Shown here: piece by piece, positions 13,355 through 24,430 of the stretch
How the letters are laid out: each line of letters starts with the position of its first letter
Numbering within the stretch: the stretch's first letter is position 1
Assembly: GCF_034190915.1 (NCBI RefSeq)
Contig: NW_026947492.1
Location: forward strand, 12,759,501-12,823,500
Direction: 5' to 3'
Origin: Cavia porcellus
Taxonomy: Eukaryota; Chordata; Mammalia; Rodentia; Caviidae
DNA: 64,000 nucleotides
The notes under the pieces: model-generated
What the model was told of the DNA's origin: nothing
Database searches by the model: none
The model's input: the letters and a program-made list of their open reading frames with translations, nothing else
Translations under genes and position numbers: made by a program

Positions 13355-13705
13355 GAAAGCACATAGTTACGGTGCTTAGTTGGCCTCTGGTCAGGGAAAT
13401 CTTCCTGAAGGAGGGGATGTATGGCTCTGTGCGTGCGTGCGTGTGTGTGTGTGTGTGTGTGTGTAGGTAGATAAGATAGGGATGATGAGCAGGGAATCCA
13501 AATGTAATGTTTGAGATGGAGAAAGAGCCGAGTCTTGTCTGGCAAGCCACGGCAGTCCATGCATTTTGAGAGGGAAAGCTTTTAAGCAGGGATTAGCACT
13601 TTTAAGTAATGTAAAGTGGTGGCCAGAGAGTGCTGGTGTGGTGATGCACATTGGGGCAGGAGCCTTGGGAAGAGTAAGAGGTTGTAGAGAAGTCATTGAG
13701 ATAAA
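13355..13705 (-). mobile_element. L2-like relic, antisense
   Basis: The phrase ggtcagggaaatcttcctga and the following purine-rich text resemble antisense L2. A GT microsatellite is embedded at 13429-13464. Confidence 0.5.
13429..13464. repeat. (TGCG)n/(TG)n microsatellite
   Basis: Three tgcg-type units run into twelve GT dinucleotides. The open frames with runs of His-Thr on the minus strand here are artefacts of this repeat. Confidence 0.95.
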
Positions 13706-14054
13706 AGAACTGAACTAGGACAGTCAAGTTAGGACTAGAGAGGAGGATTGATTGGAAAAACTTTGAGGAGGTAAAACCGGAAGCAGTTGGGGCTGGCTAG
13801 CTGGAACTGAGGAGTTAGGATAAGGGCACAGTGTTTGGGTAGCTGGTACTGCTATGAACTACAAATTGGAAAACAGCATAAAGCGCAGGGAGGGGACAGA
13901 GTAGGTTTACTTTGGATCTTGATAAATGTGAACTTTGAACTTTTAGGTAGCAACACCACCTGTAAGATACATGAGACTCATCTTCATGGAGGTAGCTCCA
14001 AACAAGATAAGTTAAAAGGACAGATTCACACCAGCCTCATGGGCAATTTGATTG

Positions 14055-14160
14055 ACCTACCCCTTTCTTGCTTGTCTCACCTGCAGAATGCAAAATGGAA
14101 TAGTAAGTTGTAGGACTGTGAGGATTAAATGGGATATTGGTAAACAATGATGCCCATAAT
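14055..14160 (+). mobile_element. MIR SINE relic
   Basis: Core-to-tail MIR text: tctcacctgcagaatgcaaaatgg then gactgtgaggattaaatggg. Confidence 0.55.
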
Positions 14161-14647
14161 ACCATTAGACAAGGGATCAGAAGAGTCCATTGCTTTTGCA
14201 AAATTAAATGTTTGACGTTGACTCTGTATGCAGCTTAAGGGAAATGGCAGATTACAATGGGTAAAGGAGAAACCAGGATGAAATCAAGTCAAGGAAGCAT
14301 AAAATAATCATTTGCAAAGTCTGGCTTGAACGGAAAGAGAGGTGGAAGGGCAGACACACTGTTCACATGATCTTTGGAGGGTCTACATGGAGGGGAAGGG
14401 GAAGACGCTGACTTGGGAAAGACTGAAGAGTGGGGAGAGAAAGGAAGTATGAGAAGCAGACAAACCTCAAGGAGAGAAGGGCAAGCAGTGGAGATGTCTC
14501 TGGAGGAGGAGAAGCTCTTGTTCTCTGTGCCTGTTGAGAAGACATAGGGCATAGAGTAAAGAAATTGCCACAGAGGGGGCCTCAATTTGATAAGTCTGAG
14601 TCAAGAGTAGGGATATGAGAACTGGACAGTGGCTAGAAGTGAAGATA

Positions 14648-15026
14648 TGTGCAATGGTTAAATTGTGCTGCCTCCCAAACTCCTGTTTGGGATGCCGAAT
14701 ACCCTAGAATGTCTCTGTGCTTAGTTGGAGATGGAGTCTTCAGGAAGTAATGAGATTAAAATGGAGTCATTGGGGAGGGGACCCTGATCCAGTATGGCTG
14801 GGATCCTTAGGAAAGGAGGCGATTAGGACAGATACACTTAACAAAGACTGTATGGAGAGCAGGGAGAAGATGGCCATCTACAAGCCAAGGAGAGGGACTG
14901 AAGAAATCAACCCTGACCACACCACACTGTCAAACTCCCTTCTCCAGAACTGCGAGGGGATGCATTTCTGGTGTAAGCCATCCAGTGTGTGGCACTTTGT
15001 TATGGCCCTCAATGCTAGTGAATACA
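14648..15026 (+). mobile_element. MLT1-type MaLR LTR
   Basis: It follows the MLT1A-like order: tggttaaattgtgctgcctc, ataccctagaatgtctctgt, gatccagtatggctgggatc, gaagatggccatctacaagc, ctccagaactgcgagggg, taagccatccagtgtgtggc and actttgttatggccctcaat, ending at a CA. The length of about 379 bp is near the family size. No clear target duplication is visible. Confidence 0.8.
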
Positions 15027-15784
15027 GCGTGAGACATGAGAGGGAGCTGGCCCAATCAGGCGATGGCTGGTGGTGGTCCAGAGTTGGGCCTCAGGTTTGG
15101 ATGAAGGTGTGAGCCAGTAGTGTAAATCTGCCTGCCTGGCATTGCGTTTACTCCTGCAAGAGGGATGCCTGCGAATAACAGGGTCTGGGGACACTGTGAG
15201 GGCAGAGCTGAGTGGAGGCTGGTGCTGATGAGTGGTGGGGCTGGAGCTGTGTCTGGGCACTGGGAACTGTGAGTGAGCAGCCAGTGGTCAGCTGAGGAGC
15301 AAAGCTGTCTGACTTGTTTTTCCACCTGAGGAGTCTCCCTTGGCTGTTGAGAATCAGTGAAGGGAAGGTGAGCCTGGTTCCAGTTTGCAAAGGTAAGCAG
15401 AGCAGAACAGCTCCCTGGAACTGGTGCTGAATCCTCTGCCCTGCAGGCCTGTGCACAGGAGCATCCTCTAGGCTGACTGCTCCATGGATGGTGACTTTTC
15501 TGGCATTTGCTGTAGGAACCACAAAGTCAGGTGGCCTCCCAGTGTTCATCCCTGCAGTAACCATTCACCAAGGGCTACTGTACATCCACAGGTCTGCAGG
15601 TGTGAAAAAGAATCAGACTTGGACCTCACCCTCAGGCAGATGAAACTAGGGAAGGGAAAATAGGCAACCAATTAGGCAGAACAGCAATGTAAGGGAGTTC
15701 AAAGGGGAGGGAGTTGGGAGGGGAATTTGGGAAGACTCAAAGGTGGGAGGGAAGACTTTGGAGTTTTAGAATACAGCCAGGAAG

Positions 15785-15985
15785 CCAAGGATGGTGTGAG
15801 CACACCTGTAATCCTGTAATTGTAAGCACTTTTGGAGCCTGAGGTAGAAGAATTATAGCTTTAAGCCCAAACTGTACAATTTAGTGGCATAGCAAAATCC
15901 TGATTCAGAAGTTTTTTTTTATAATGGCTGAGGATGTAGTTCAGTGTAGTGGACCTGGGTTCAGTTCCTAGTACTGCAAATATAC
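15785..15985 (+). mobile_element. B1-ID dimeric SINE
   Basis: The left half is 7SL-derived B1-like (gcacacctgtaatcc, gagcctgaggtagaagaatt, ttagtggcatagc). An A/T linker follows, then an ID half (ggctgaggatgtagttcagt, gggttcagttcctagtac). This dimer type is known from non-murid rodents. Confidence 0.75.
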
Positions 15986-17474
15986 ATACATACACATGCT
16001 GGCAGGTAGGGACAGTCACAGACACAGGTGGGAAGTGTCTCCTCTGAGGTTTTGGGGCTGTAAGGAAATCCAGTGAGAATACCGAAGCTGGGTGCTGGAG
16101 TGTTCAGGAGGGATTCCTGCAAGAGGTGAGCCTAATGGGAAAAGACGGGCCCTGCAAGGGAAATGGGATGTCAACACAGGCATAGGAAGGGTGCATTGGC
16201 CAGTTCTGGCCCTCACTGTAGGGATACTGCAGCCCAAAAGGTGATTAGAAGTCAGCAAGTGGCCCTGAGACAGTCCCAGATGATCAATTGGGATCCTCCC
16301 TTCAGACTCCTTCAAGAGGGCAGTGGCCATGGACCCCACTATACCCTGAGTAATCACTGACCCTATGCATTAGGGCTCAGCCAGAGAATATTGCAGTGGA
16401 CAGAACCAGGCCTTCCAGCCTGGGGGAGGTATCCTGTCCAGCAGGGACACAGTCTTGGGACAGGAATAGGGGAGGGGCTTCGGGTTCAGATGGGCAGTCA
16501 AGAGGCTTGCATTCCCTTGGGATGAGCGTCAGAGAGAAGAGGGCAGAGATTCTAGAGCTTAGGGCTTGTGGGGAGAAAGGTTCCCTGTAACTGCAAAAGG
16601 CTTCTGGATTCTTGGGCACAAAGAGGGCACATTAAGTCCACCTGGACTGGAGGAATCATGGTGCGCTGGGTCCCCAGGACTGGACAGGGTGTCAGACCGA
16701 GTTTCCACACATCTCGCATCTCAGCTCTACCCTTGCTGTAGTCCTGACCTGCAGCCTCACTGTGACTGATGATGGCCTTCCTGCAGAGCAGTCCCCAGGG
16801 CCGGAGGATATGCTGGCTCATACCGCTCCTCATTTGGCAGCAGCTGGGAACTCTGAACATCCTGGCCTAGCCAGGCCTGAGGACACAGCGGAGGCCAGGA
16901 GCGTCCGCTGCACGTTAAGAGCATGCTGCTGTTCTTTATCCATCTGGCCTCTCCTGAGACTGCCGGAGAACAAGCAGGCTGTTTGGTACTGTCTGCTGGG
17001 GACATGTTCCTGGAGTGTCCCAAGAGAATGTAATCTTCCATCTTGTCTTCAGCCTCCACAACCCAGAATTCAGTTCCTATTGTCATCCTAATTATCCCAG
17101 TGCCAATATGTTTGATGTCAACCAGCCAGCCAATTGCGGTCCTTTCCTGCCAGAAATAAATCACCATGTAGGACTAAAACCTTAATGAAAAACAGCGTCT
17201 AGAATGGCATAGGATAGGGAGCAGGGAGAATAGCATTGTGGATCCTACTGTGTTGCTTGCCAAATACTTCTGACTGTAGAGTGGCTGCTGAACGAAAGCA
17301 GGAAGGGGTGCAGAGGGACTTGGCAATCTCCTTTGTATAAGATTCCTGTGTTCCCTATTTCCCCTGCCCATTATCCCTATCTCAAAGTGTGTCCAGTGGT
17401 GCTCTGTGAGTTGATTGTTCAGTCTCTTTCCTGACTGGCTGGAGTCCTGCTCATCTGAATTTATATTAACACAT

Positions 17475-17835
17475 TGTCTTAATCCGCTCAGGCTGCCATG
17501 ACAAAATACCATAGACCAAGAGGCTGACACAATAGAACTTTATTTTTCGGTCTTCTGAAAGCTAGGAAGTACAAGATCATGGTGCTGGCCAATTCAGTTC
17601 CTAGTGAAGGCTGCATGTGGCTTGTTGATGGCTGCCTTCCTGCTGTGTGCGCTATGCTGGGGGGAGGGTAGACAGAGAACAGATAAGACCAGTCAACTGT
17701 GGACCAGACCCTTGGGTGTGTGTGGCCTGGTGTGGTATACCGGTACCTGTACGCTTTGTGAACCAGCAGGACAGGGCATCCATTGTAACTCTGTAATATA
17801 AGCACCTAAGTCAGACCATATCTTAGCCCCTAAAT
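17475..17835 (-). mobile_element. MLT1-type MaLR LTR, antisense, diverged
   Basis: It starts TGTCTTAATCCGCTCAGGCT then gccatgacaaaataccatag, the reverse complement of an MLT1 3-prime end. The later half is diverged and the right boundary is approximate. Confidence 0.65.
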
Positions 17836-17879
17836 TCAAAACAGAGTTGTGTATTGGGTTAGGTTTCTGCCTCTGTGTC

Positions 17880-18042
17880 AAAATAATCTGTGGTTTTAAA
17901 TTTAAAAGATGAAAGATTTATTTGGGCTCCTGGTTTCAGTCCATGGTCACCTGCCCTCTTGCTTTTGGAATTAGGTTGTAAAGCAGAACATTATTGCAAA
18001 TGGGCATGTGGAGGAAACTGTTCACTTCATGGTGAATGGGAA

Positions 18043-18073
<31 letters not shown>

Positions 18074-18255
18074 CAGAGAGACGGAGAGCACAGAATCCCA
18101 TGTATCCTTCAGGCACACATTCCCCATGACCTAACTTTCTCCCATTGGGTGCCACCTCCTGAAAGTTCTACCAGCTCCCAATAGTGTCATGGACTGGGGA
18201 CCAAGCCTTTAATATGTGGGACTTTGGAGGCCATTTAAGATTCAAACCATTTCAT
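17880..18255 (-). mobile_element. Rodent MaLR-like LTR, antisense
   Basis: The text includes gatgaaagatttatttgggc, ctggtttcagtccatggtca, gtgccacctcctgaaagttc, tggggaccaagcctttaata and ggccatttaagattcaaacc, the antisense pattern of rodent MaLR LTRs. A (ACAG)n microsatellite lies inside at 18043-18074. Confidence 0.65.
18043..18074. repeat. (ACAG)n microsatellite
   Basis: Eight perfect acag units inside an LTR-like element. Confidence 0.95.
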
Positions 18256-18264
18256 GAAAGATTA

Positions 18265-18475
18265 TTTGTTAATTTATTACAACTGATTATTTATTTAAAT
18301 TAAATTTATCGGTACAGTTTAGGTAGATATACATGATGATCACATTCGTCACAGGGGATTTGTACCTGTACATGGTATATCTTGATTCCTCTTTTTTCTC
18401 CCTTCTCCTCCCCTGCCTGCAACCCCTTTTCCCTTCTTATTTATGAAGGCATGTTTCCATTTTATCCTTCTGTTT
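18265..18475 (-). mobile_element. Possible L1 3-prime UTR fragment
   Basis: An AT-rich stretch with ttatcggtacagtttaggta followed by a pyrimidine-rich run resembles antisense L1 3-prime UTR as seen in rodents. Family and boundaries are uncertain. Confidence 0.35.
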
Positions 18476-18759
18476 CAACTGATTTAAATAGCTCGTCAAT
18501 TGTACCCTGAAACGTTGGTTAAGAGTGAGATGACATGGCCCAGCCAGAGAGAAGGACAGCTGCCTTTAGTCTAAAAATTTCACAGGGGTGAAAACAGGGT
18601 AGGGGAGCAAAGAAATTGTCTGGGGGGTGGGATCTAGAGTCCAACCCATGTGTTGGCATTTCAGAATTGATTTGCCTAGGTGGCATTCCCTTCAAAGTGC
18701 CTACAAAGCTCCTGAGTCCACCATATCATCAGCTCAGCTGCCTAGAAAGCCAGATTTTC

Positions 18760-18975
18760 TTGAGAAGGCAGATGATCTATAATTAAGGAGCAAGGTCTGA
18801 AGTCAGGTCCACTGAGATCGTTTGCTACTCCACGTGTGTCCATGGGCAAGTTATTAGACTTCTCTGCCCTAGGCCTTCTCATCTCCATGTGAAGATAAGA
18901 CACATCTCACAGAGTCATTGCAGAGATCATGTGAGACTGTGTCCACTAAGCACTCACCCCAGTGTCACTGTGATT
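18760..18975 (+). mobile_element. MIR SINE, near full length
   Basis: Order: tgaagtcaggtccactgaga, catgggcaagttattagact, cttctcatctccatgtgaag, gagatcatgtgagactgtgt and cactaagcactcacc. Confidence 0.7.
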
Positions 18976-19754
18976 GCTGTAAAGCTAGTGTTCTGCAGGT
19001 CCCATGATTTGTGCAGGGTGGCACTGCTAATTCCTGACATTCTGCTACTCTCTTCTATGCTCTAGGGTCAACCTAACCATTTCTGTTTTAACCGTGAAAC
19101 ATTTTTTTTCTAGATCAAGTCTCATGTGGAGCCCCAATAATTGGTAGATGTGGAGCACAGCTAGACCCCAGAAAGCTTCTTGGAAAGTTTCATTTCTAGA
19201 AGAATCCTAGGGGTCCCCTGAAGAACACCGTTTAAGTTTCACCCCTCTTATTACTGTTCCCTCCTAGTCGAAAGTTGTCTCCTGGGTCAGCGCAGTGTAA
19301 CTGTTTCAGTTTCTGCTTCCTGAGGAACCTTTCATTCCTGTCTTCTCCCTGACGTTACCTGATGAGCTTTAAGTGTAACTAGTAACACGCCTGTAGTCCT
19401 TTGACCATTCCCGAAGTACATCTCAGGTAAATGTAGACCTTGGTAGTTAATTCAGAGGAGCCTGCTGAATTGCCTTCGTCTTGGTTTACCCTTTAGTTGG
19501 CTCATGCATGGTCACCCTAAGTAAGTGAAACTTTATTGTTCAGTGAAGTTATGCATACAAATATGCACACATTGGGGAAAATACTTTGTAATAGTCTGTG
19601 TCCTGGTTGTTTGACTGGTGAGATAGTATGGCAGCAATCTATGGAAAAGGCAGCATGGAATCTGGATCTCTCCACCTACCCCAGCTGGAGAATGAGGGGT
19701 CAGGCGTTAGTGGAGTCTGTGTCACTTGAAAGATGTTTCATGTGTCTGTGTTTC

Positions 19755-20280
19755 TATAATGGCTTTATTTAGATATAACTTACATACAACATAATTTACC
19801 TATTTAAAAGGTACAATTCAGTCATCTTTACTATATTCCCAGAGCTGTGCAACCTCCACCACAATAAATTTAGAACATTTTTTTTACCCCAAACAGAAAC
19901 CTACTAATTAGCAATCACTCTTTCCTTCCAATTTCCCAAATCTTACCTAGTCAACCGTTAATCTACTTTGTGAGCCAATGGATTCACTGATTCTAAACAT
20001 TTCATATAAATAGAATCATTCAGTATGTGTGTCCTTTGTGTCTGCTGTCTTTCACTTAGCATAACATTTTCAAGGTAGGTCTGTCTGTGTTGTACCGTGT
20101 ATCAGGACTTCATTCACTTTTACTGTTAATTATATTCTAGTACATAGAAAATCCCACTTTGCTTTTCCATCAGCTGGTGGACGTTGTTTCCACCTTTTGC
20201 CACATGCAGATAATGCAGCAATAGATGTTAGTAAACATTTTTGTTTGTAGATTTTTGTTTTTGTAATTTAACCGACCAAA
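19755..20280 (-). mobile_element. L1M 3-prime fragment, antisense
   Basis: The ordered landmarks are aaggtacaattcagtcatct, agctgtgcaacctccaccac, accccaaacagaaacctact, ttcatataaatagaatcatt and cacttagcataacattttca. These are characteristic of antisense old mammalian L1 3-prime ends. Confidence 0.85.
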
Positions 20281-20309
20281 AGAATTAAGGATTTCAGTTG
20301 CTAGATTTA

Positions 20310-20480
20310 TTCGCTATGTGCAGGATACTATGTTAAGCATGTTATTCCTGTAGTCATCACAGAAGCCCATTTCTCCCAATTTTTCATGAGGAAACTGAGG
20401 TCCCATAGCTAATAAGGAGTGGAAGGGCCTTTCTGGGCCCCCGTAACACTGATTCTCTGCACTGCTTCCAGAGGTTGGCC
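20310..20480 (-). mobile_element. MIR SINE relic, antisense
   Basis: Antisense MIR text: ttttcatgaggaaactgagg, tcccatagctaataaggagt. Confidence 0.6.
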
Positions 20481-21156
20481 AGCCATTGGTACTGTACCGT
20501 TCCAGCTGCCCACACAGACTGCTACTCTGATCAAGTCCAGATGATGGGCCACCTACTTGCATTATTGCTTAATTGAATCCCCCCACACCAACCAGGTGAA
20601 GGAGTCTTACTATCCCTAATGTTGAGTGAAGAAAGAGGTTCAGAGCAGGTGCAGGTTCACCTGGGTGACATGGTTCATGGGCACCAGAGGCTGGGGCACC
20701 AGGGTCAGCAGTAACCTGCACTGTTCCTTACTTCCTTGCAGCTCTCCCTCCCAGACTTGACTTCTTCTAGCACTCTCTCACCTTGGGAAGAGGTTCTTTA
20801 TATTCCTGAAATTCCATTTTCAAAGGGTAGCACCTGTGTGGCTCGCTGTGTACACATAAACACACATCCAAGGGTATCACTGCGCCTGGGCCCCAGAGAC
20901 CTCATGTAGACAGGATCCCCCTGGGCTGCCATTACATTACAGAGTTCCTGAGGTTCACATCTGCATTCAGATTTACCTGCCTGCAAACAGAGCCCTGGAA
21001 GCTTGTGGAGCACTTGCTTTTGGAATAGTGCTGAGGTGGAGAGACTCAAGGATCTGCCTAGAAATGGAGCTGGTAGTTGGCGGGAGGTTTGGGAAGGAGG
21101 AGAGTAACAGTAGCAGGTGGTGTACCAATTGTCTCCATGTGGTTGCCTGCCCACAG

Positions 21157-21321
21157 CTGCTATCTTGGACGACCCCATGGAATGCAGCAGAGGGGAGAGG
21201 CTGTCCATCACCCTGGCCAAGAACCGCATCAACCGCGCTCCTGAGAGGCTGGGCAAGGCCAAGGTCGAAGTGGACATCTTTGAGCTGCTCAGAGACAGCG
21301 AGTACGAGACTGCAGAAACCA
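21157..21321 (+). CDS. GRIK4: GRIK4 coding exon A (start of amino-terminal domain)
   Basis: This exon encodes the first part of the mature extracellular amino-terminal domain of kainate receptor subunit GluK4, a glutamate-gated cation channel subunit of neuronal synapses that assembles with GluK1-3. It reads [20 protein letters not shown] at the start and ends with [10 protein letters not shown]. The GRIK4-specific DPMEC and [14 protein letters not shown] stretches separate it from the paralogue GRIK5. The acceptor is ttgcctgcccacag and the donor is A|gtacgt. The exon is 165 bp. It starts after the first base of an Ala codon and ends after the first base of the next Met codon, so it is phase-symmetric. 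The Cys in PMEC corresponds to a conserved kainate-receptor domain cysteine (family knowledge). The preceding signal-peptide exon is not in the window. Antisense frames over this exon are shadows. Confidence 0.97.
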
Positions 21322-21704
21322 GTACGTAGAAGGGACAGGACTGGTAGAGGATTGGCTGGTGGTGTGAGCTGCACCATTGCCAGGCCTCTGCTAGAGACAT
21401 CCCTGGGGGAGGAGGAAAGTATGCACCAGGAGGTCCTTTGAGGAGTGCAGCCTGTATGAGATTCCTGCTTTCGTTTTGAATGATGTATAGAATAAAGGCA
21501 GAACACTAATTATTTCATTTATTCATCTCTCTACTCATTCATTCCTTCATAGACTGATTCATTCATGTCCTGGATATTTTGTGCATAAATCCCTGAATGA
21601 AATCTTGTGTGTGATTGAGAAAGAAGAACCACCAGCCCAGCGGTAGCTGAGCCATTGCACATCTAATGCTGGTCTTGCTTTCTTGTGCAGAGGGCAGCAT
21701 TATG

Positions 21705-21895
21705 GGAGGAAACTGAGACTTGGGATTCAGGATAGAGTTGAGCCGCTTGTTCTGTAAGTTGTAGCCTTGGACGAGTCGCTACTTAATCATATCTGAGTCT
21801 CAGTTTCTTCATTTTAAAATAGGAATGCCAAGCACTACTTGGGAAATCTTGCAAATTGTTGTCAGACTTAAATAACTTAAAATACAGGAAAATCC
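21705..21895 (+). mobile_element. MIR SINE
   Basis: Text gagtctcagtttcttcattttaaaatagg, preceded by ttggacgagtcgctacttaa, fits a sense MIR. It lies about 400 bp downstream of exon A. Confidence 0.65.
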
Positions 21896-22069
21896 TCTAT
21901 TAATTGCTGCATTACAGACATACATTAGGTCACCTCAGTCATACATAGGGCACCCTTACTATATGCTGGGCATTGCATTTATTTTTTACAAGAGAATGAA
22001 AATTAAATGTCGTTACAAACACTTTTGAAAAGAAACCAAGACTCATAGTTACTGTCTAACTCTTTTCTT

Positions 22070-22565
22070 GTTGTTGAAGGAAAACACCTGACTCCCAAAG
22101 TTAAAGGAAGAAAGATTTATTTAGCTCGCAGTTTGTGGAGGTTTCAGTTCGCAGTTGGCCAGCTCCAAGGCAGCGTGGCATGGCAGAATAGCATCACAGA
22201 GGAGAAACAGTTTATGGCAAGCAGAAGGCAGCAAGAAGCAAAATAGCAAAGCAACAGCAAGCAGAGTCAGAAACTTGAGTCTTTATCTGTTCCAAGCTAC
22301 CCAACTTTTGGGTGGTACCACCCACACCCAGGGTGGGCCTTCCCATTATCCACACCCAGAACTATGCTTACTCAGTCAGTAGACTAATTTAGTAACCGTG
22401 TACCCCTAAGGGTTGGGTTCCCATTATGGCCTTCAAGGGCGGCTTCTGAATGCTCTAGCCTTCTTCTACTAGGTCCACGTTCTAAGGGTTCCACACCTCC
22501 CAGTAGCATGATAGGCCCGAAACTAAGCCTTTAATACATGGCCTTTAGGGGACACTCAATCCAAA
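22070..22565 (-). mobile_element. MaLR-like LTR, antisense
   Basis: Landmarks are agaaagatttatttagctcg, a tggcatggcagaatag stretch, tctaagggttccacacctcc and actaagcctttaatacatgg then ggggacactcaatccaaatt, in antisense LTR order. Ends are approximate and no target duplication was found. Confidence 0.65.
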
Positions 22566-23384
22566 TTGTACCAAGAATGTCTAAGCCCAGACTAGCTAGT
22601 GTTTATTCCCTGAGACTTGGAAGAGTGCCTGTCTTCTCCTATTCCAACCCATTTGGACTTTTAATGCACTCAATGGCAAAAGCAAATAAAATAAAACAAA
22701 AGAACAAGTTACTTATTTATTCAGACATCTGGTCTTCCATATGAGGACCCAGGAATGTTCTAGCCTGGGCTGTCAGAATTGTGAGGAAAGAAGTACATTC
22801 ATCCTGCCCGAGTAACAGCAGGTAGTGATAGTGTCAGGACCCAGGAAAGGGAGAAGAGGAGGAACGTAATGACCCCAAGACCTACCAGCCTCTCTCTCTC
22901 TTGTGCTTACAACTGCTGTAATGCTCTGGCCCTGTTAGGGCTAAGCTCTTCCCTCTTTTGAGTTTGGTTTCCTTATTTTCTCTTGCCCTTGTCTCATATT
23001 GGCTGCCCAGACCCCATTAACTCTTTTTTATTCACTGATAGACTTTTATGGAGGACTTACTTTATTTCTGATATGATTACTGGACCGACACAGTCCATTC
23101 TCTCCGGTAGCTTGCAGTCTCTGTTCAGAGTACACATCAGTGACAGTTTCCCACAGCCTCTCACTCTGAGTCCCTGAGGTAGAGAACCTGATCGGTCCAG
23201 CTCATTTTGCTGTGTAGCCAGATTGCCTGCGGAGTACCTTTGAGGACAGAGTCCATTTCTGGTCCAGTAGCTGTGACTGAAGATTGGTCATATTGTGCAG
23301 AACAGTGCTAGTGAGGCCATCAGGGCCAATGGGCAGATACCTCCAGAAGTGGGTACGGTGGAGTAAGAAGCAAAATAGTTGTTC

Positions 23385-23480
23385 ATGTATTCATTAACTC
23401 ATTGAATCAATAAATATTTGTTGAGTGATTGTTATACTTGATTCTAGGGAATTATGGTTCAGCAGGAAAGAGATAGAAAT
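23385..23480 (-). mobile_element. L2 3-prime tail, antisense
   Basis: The phrase actcattgaatcaataaatatttgttgagtg followed by gattgttatacttgattcta matches an antisense L2 end. Confidence 0.5.
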
Positions 23481-24264
23481 CCTAGTTGCCATAGAGGTTA
23501 ATTTGTAGTGCAATGAATGAAAGATTCGATTTCCTGAGATCTTCCAAGCGAAATCAGATATACCAGCAACGACTTTCAATGGATCTTCTAACTCTGTCTG
23601 CAACATTTCTGTTTAGAACTTAGATGAGAGTTCAGACTTCTAAACAGTTCTGAGTCCATTTGAACTGAGTCCGTCAGCCCTGCCTACAGGCTTCTCTGGC
23701 AGGACTGAAAGTGCAGATTTGCCTGCTGTGTATGGCTTCATTAGCAGATGTAAATTTCCACTCCCAGTGATCCAGGCAGCCTGCTTGGTAAAGTCAATAC
23801 AGGTAAAATATTAAGCCAGGTGAATTGGGAGTAAAGGAAACTGATATCTTTATTCTACGCTGCAGAGCTTTGGGCATCTTTTCAATGCCTTTCTTTGGGG
23901 TGCCAAATATTTTATTAGCAAGTAGCCCTCATTCAGCTTTTACATCTCAGTGTGTCGGAGACATGACTAACATTTGTTAGAAAAGAAAGCTTCTGGATCT
24001 TTCACTCCTGATGCCTTTCATCTGAGTGCTTTCCCACAATGGGTTTTTAAACATTGCCTGAGTAGTTTGTAGGCAGGTTCCATCTCTCCCAAAGCGAGGT
24101 AATGATGGATGGATGGTAGGTTATTGCTGTTGACAAATGGGGGAGTGGACAGGGGGACAGGGACCGGGTGTCAGTGGAGGAATTAGGGGAAGACACTCAA
24201 GAAAAACACAGCATCCCCAGGTGGAAAAGGACAGAAAGCTGTGAGATTCCTACTTTGAGCTGTC

Positions 24265-24430
24265 TGTGTGGTATAAAAATTAGGATCAAGGGTTTTAGAA
24301 TCAGACTAACAGGGATTAAATTTTGCCTGTTCCATTGATTAGCTGTGTAATGTGGACAGGCTGCTTAATCACTTTATACTTCAGTTTCCTCATTTGTAAG
24401 ACAAGAATGATAGTAATGTCACTGTACGGG
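24265..24430 (+). mobile_element. MIR SINE
   Basis: Order: ggttttagaatcagactaac, attagctgtgtaatgtggac, ttcagtttcctcatttgtaa. Confidence 0.75.

Larger units (their letters stand above)
1..21156 (+). other. GRIK4: GRIK4 intron upstream of exon A (partial)
   Basis: At least 21 kb of intron with its 5-prime end outside the window. I searched for the signal-peptide exon before exon A and saw none. The content is repeats: L1 at 1-1905, MER5 and MER20 at 2335-3290, an ID SINE at 6688, L1M at 12650, an MLT1-type LTR at 14648, a B1-ID dimer at 15785, LTR pieces at 17475-18260 and L1M at 19755. The stretches 3300-6660, 6780-12640 and 15030-17470 contain pyrimidine-rich or old L2-like DNA and show nothing I can name with confidence. 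Confidence 0.9.

Noticed and set aside
20798..21506. Minus-strand frames of 200 and 177 residues over exon A
   Set aside because: The overlapping + strand exon is a clear GRIK4 match, and constraint on it can keep the opposite strand open.
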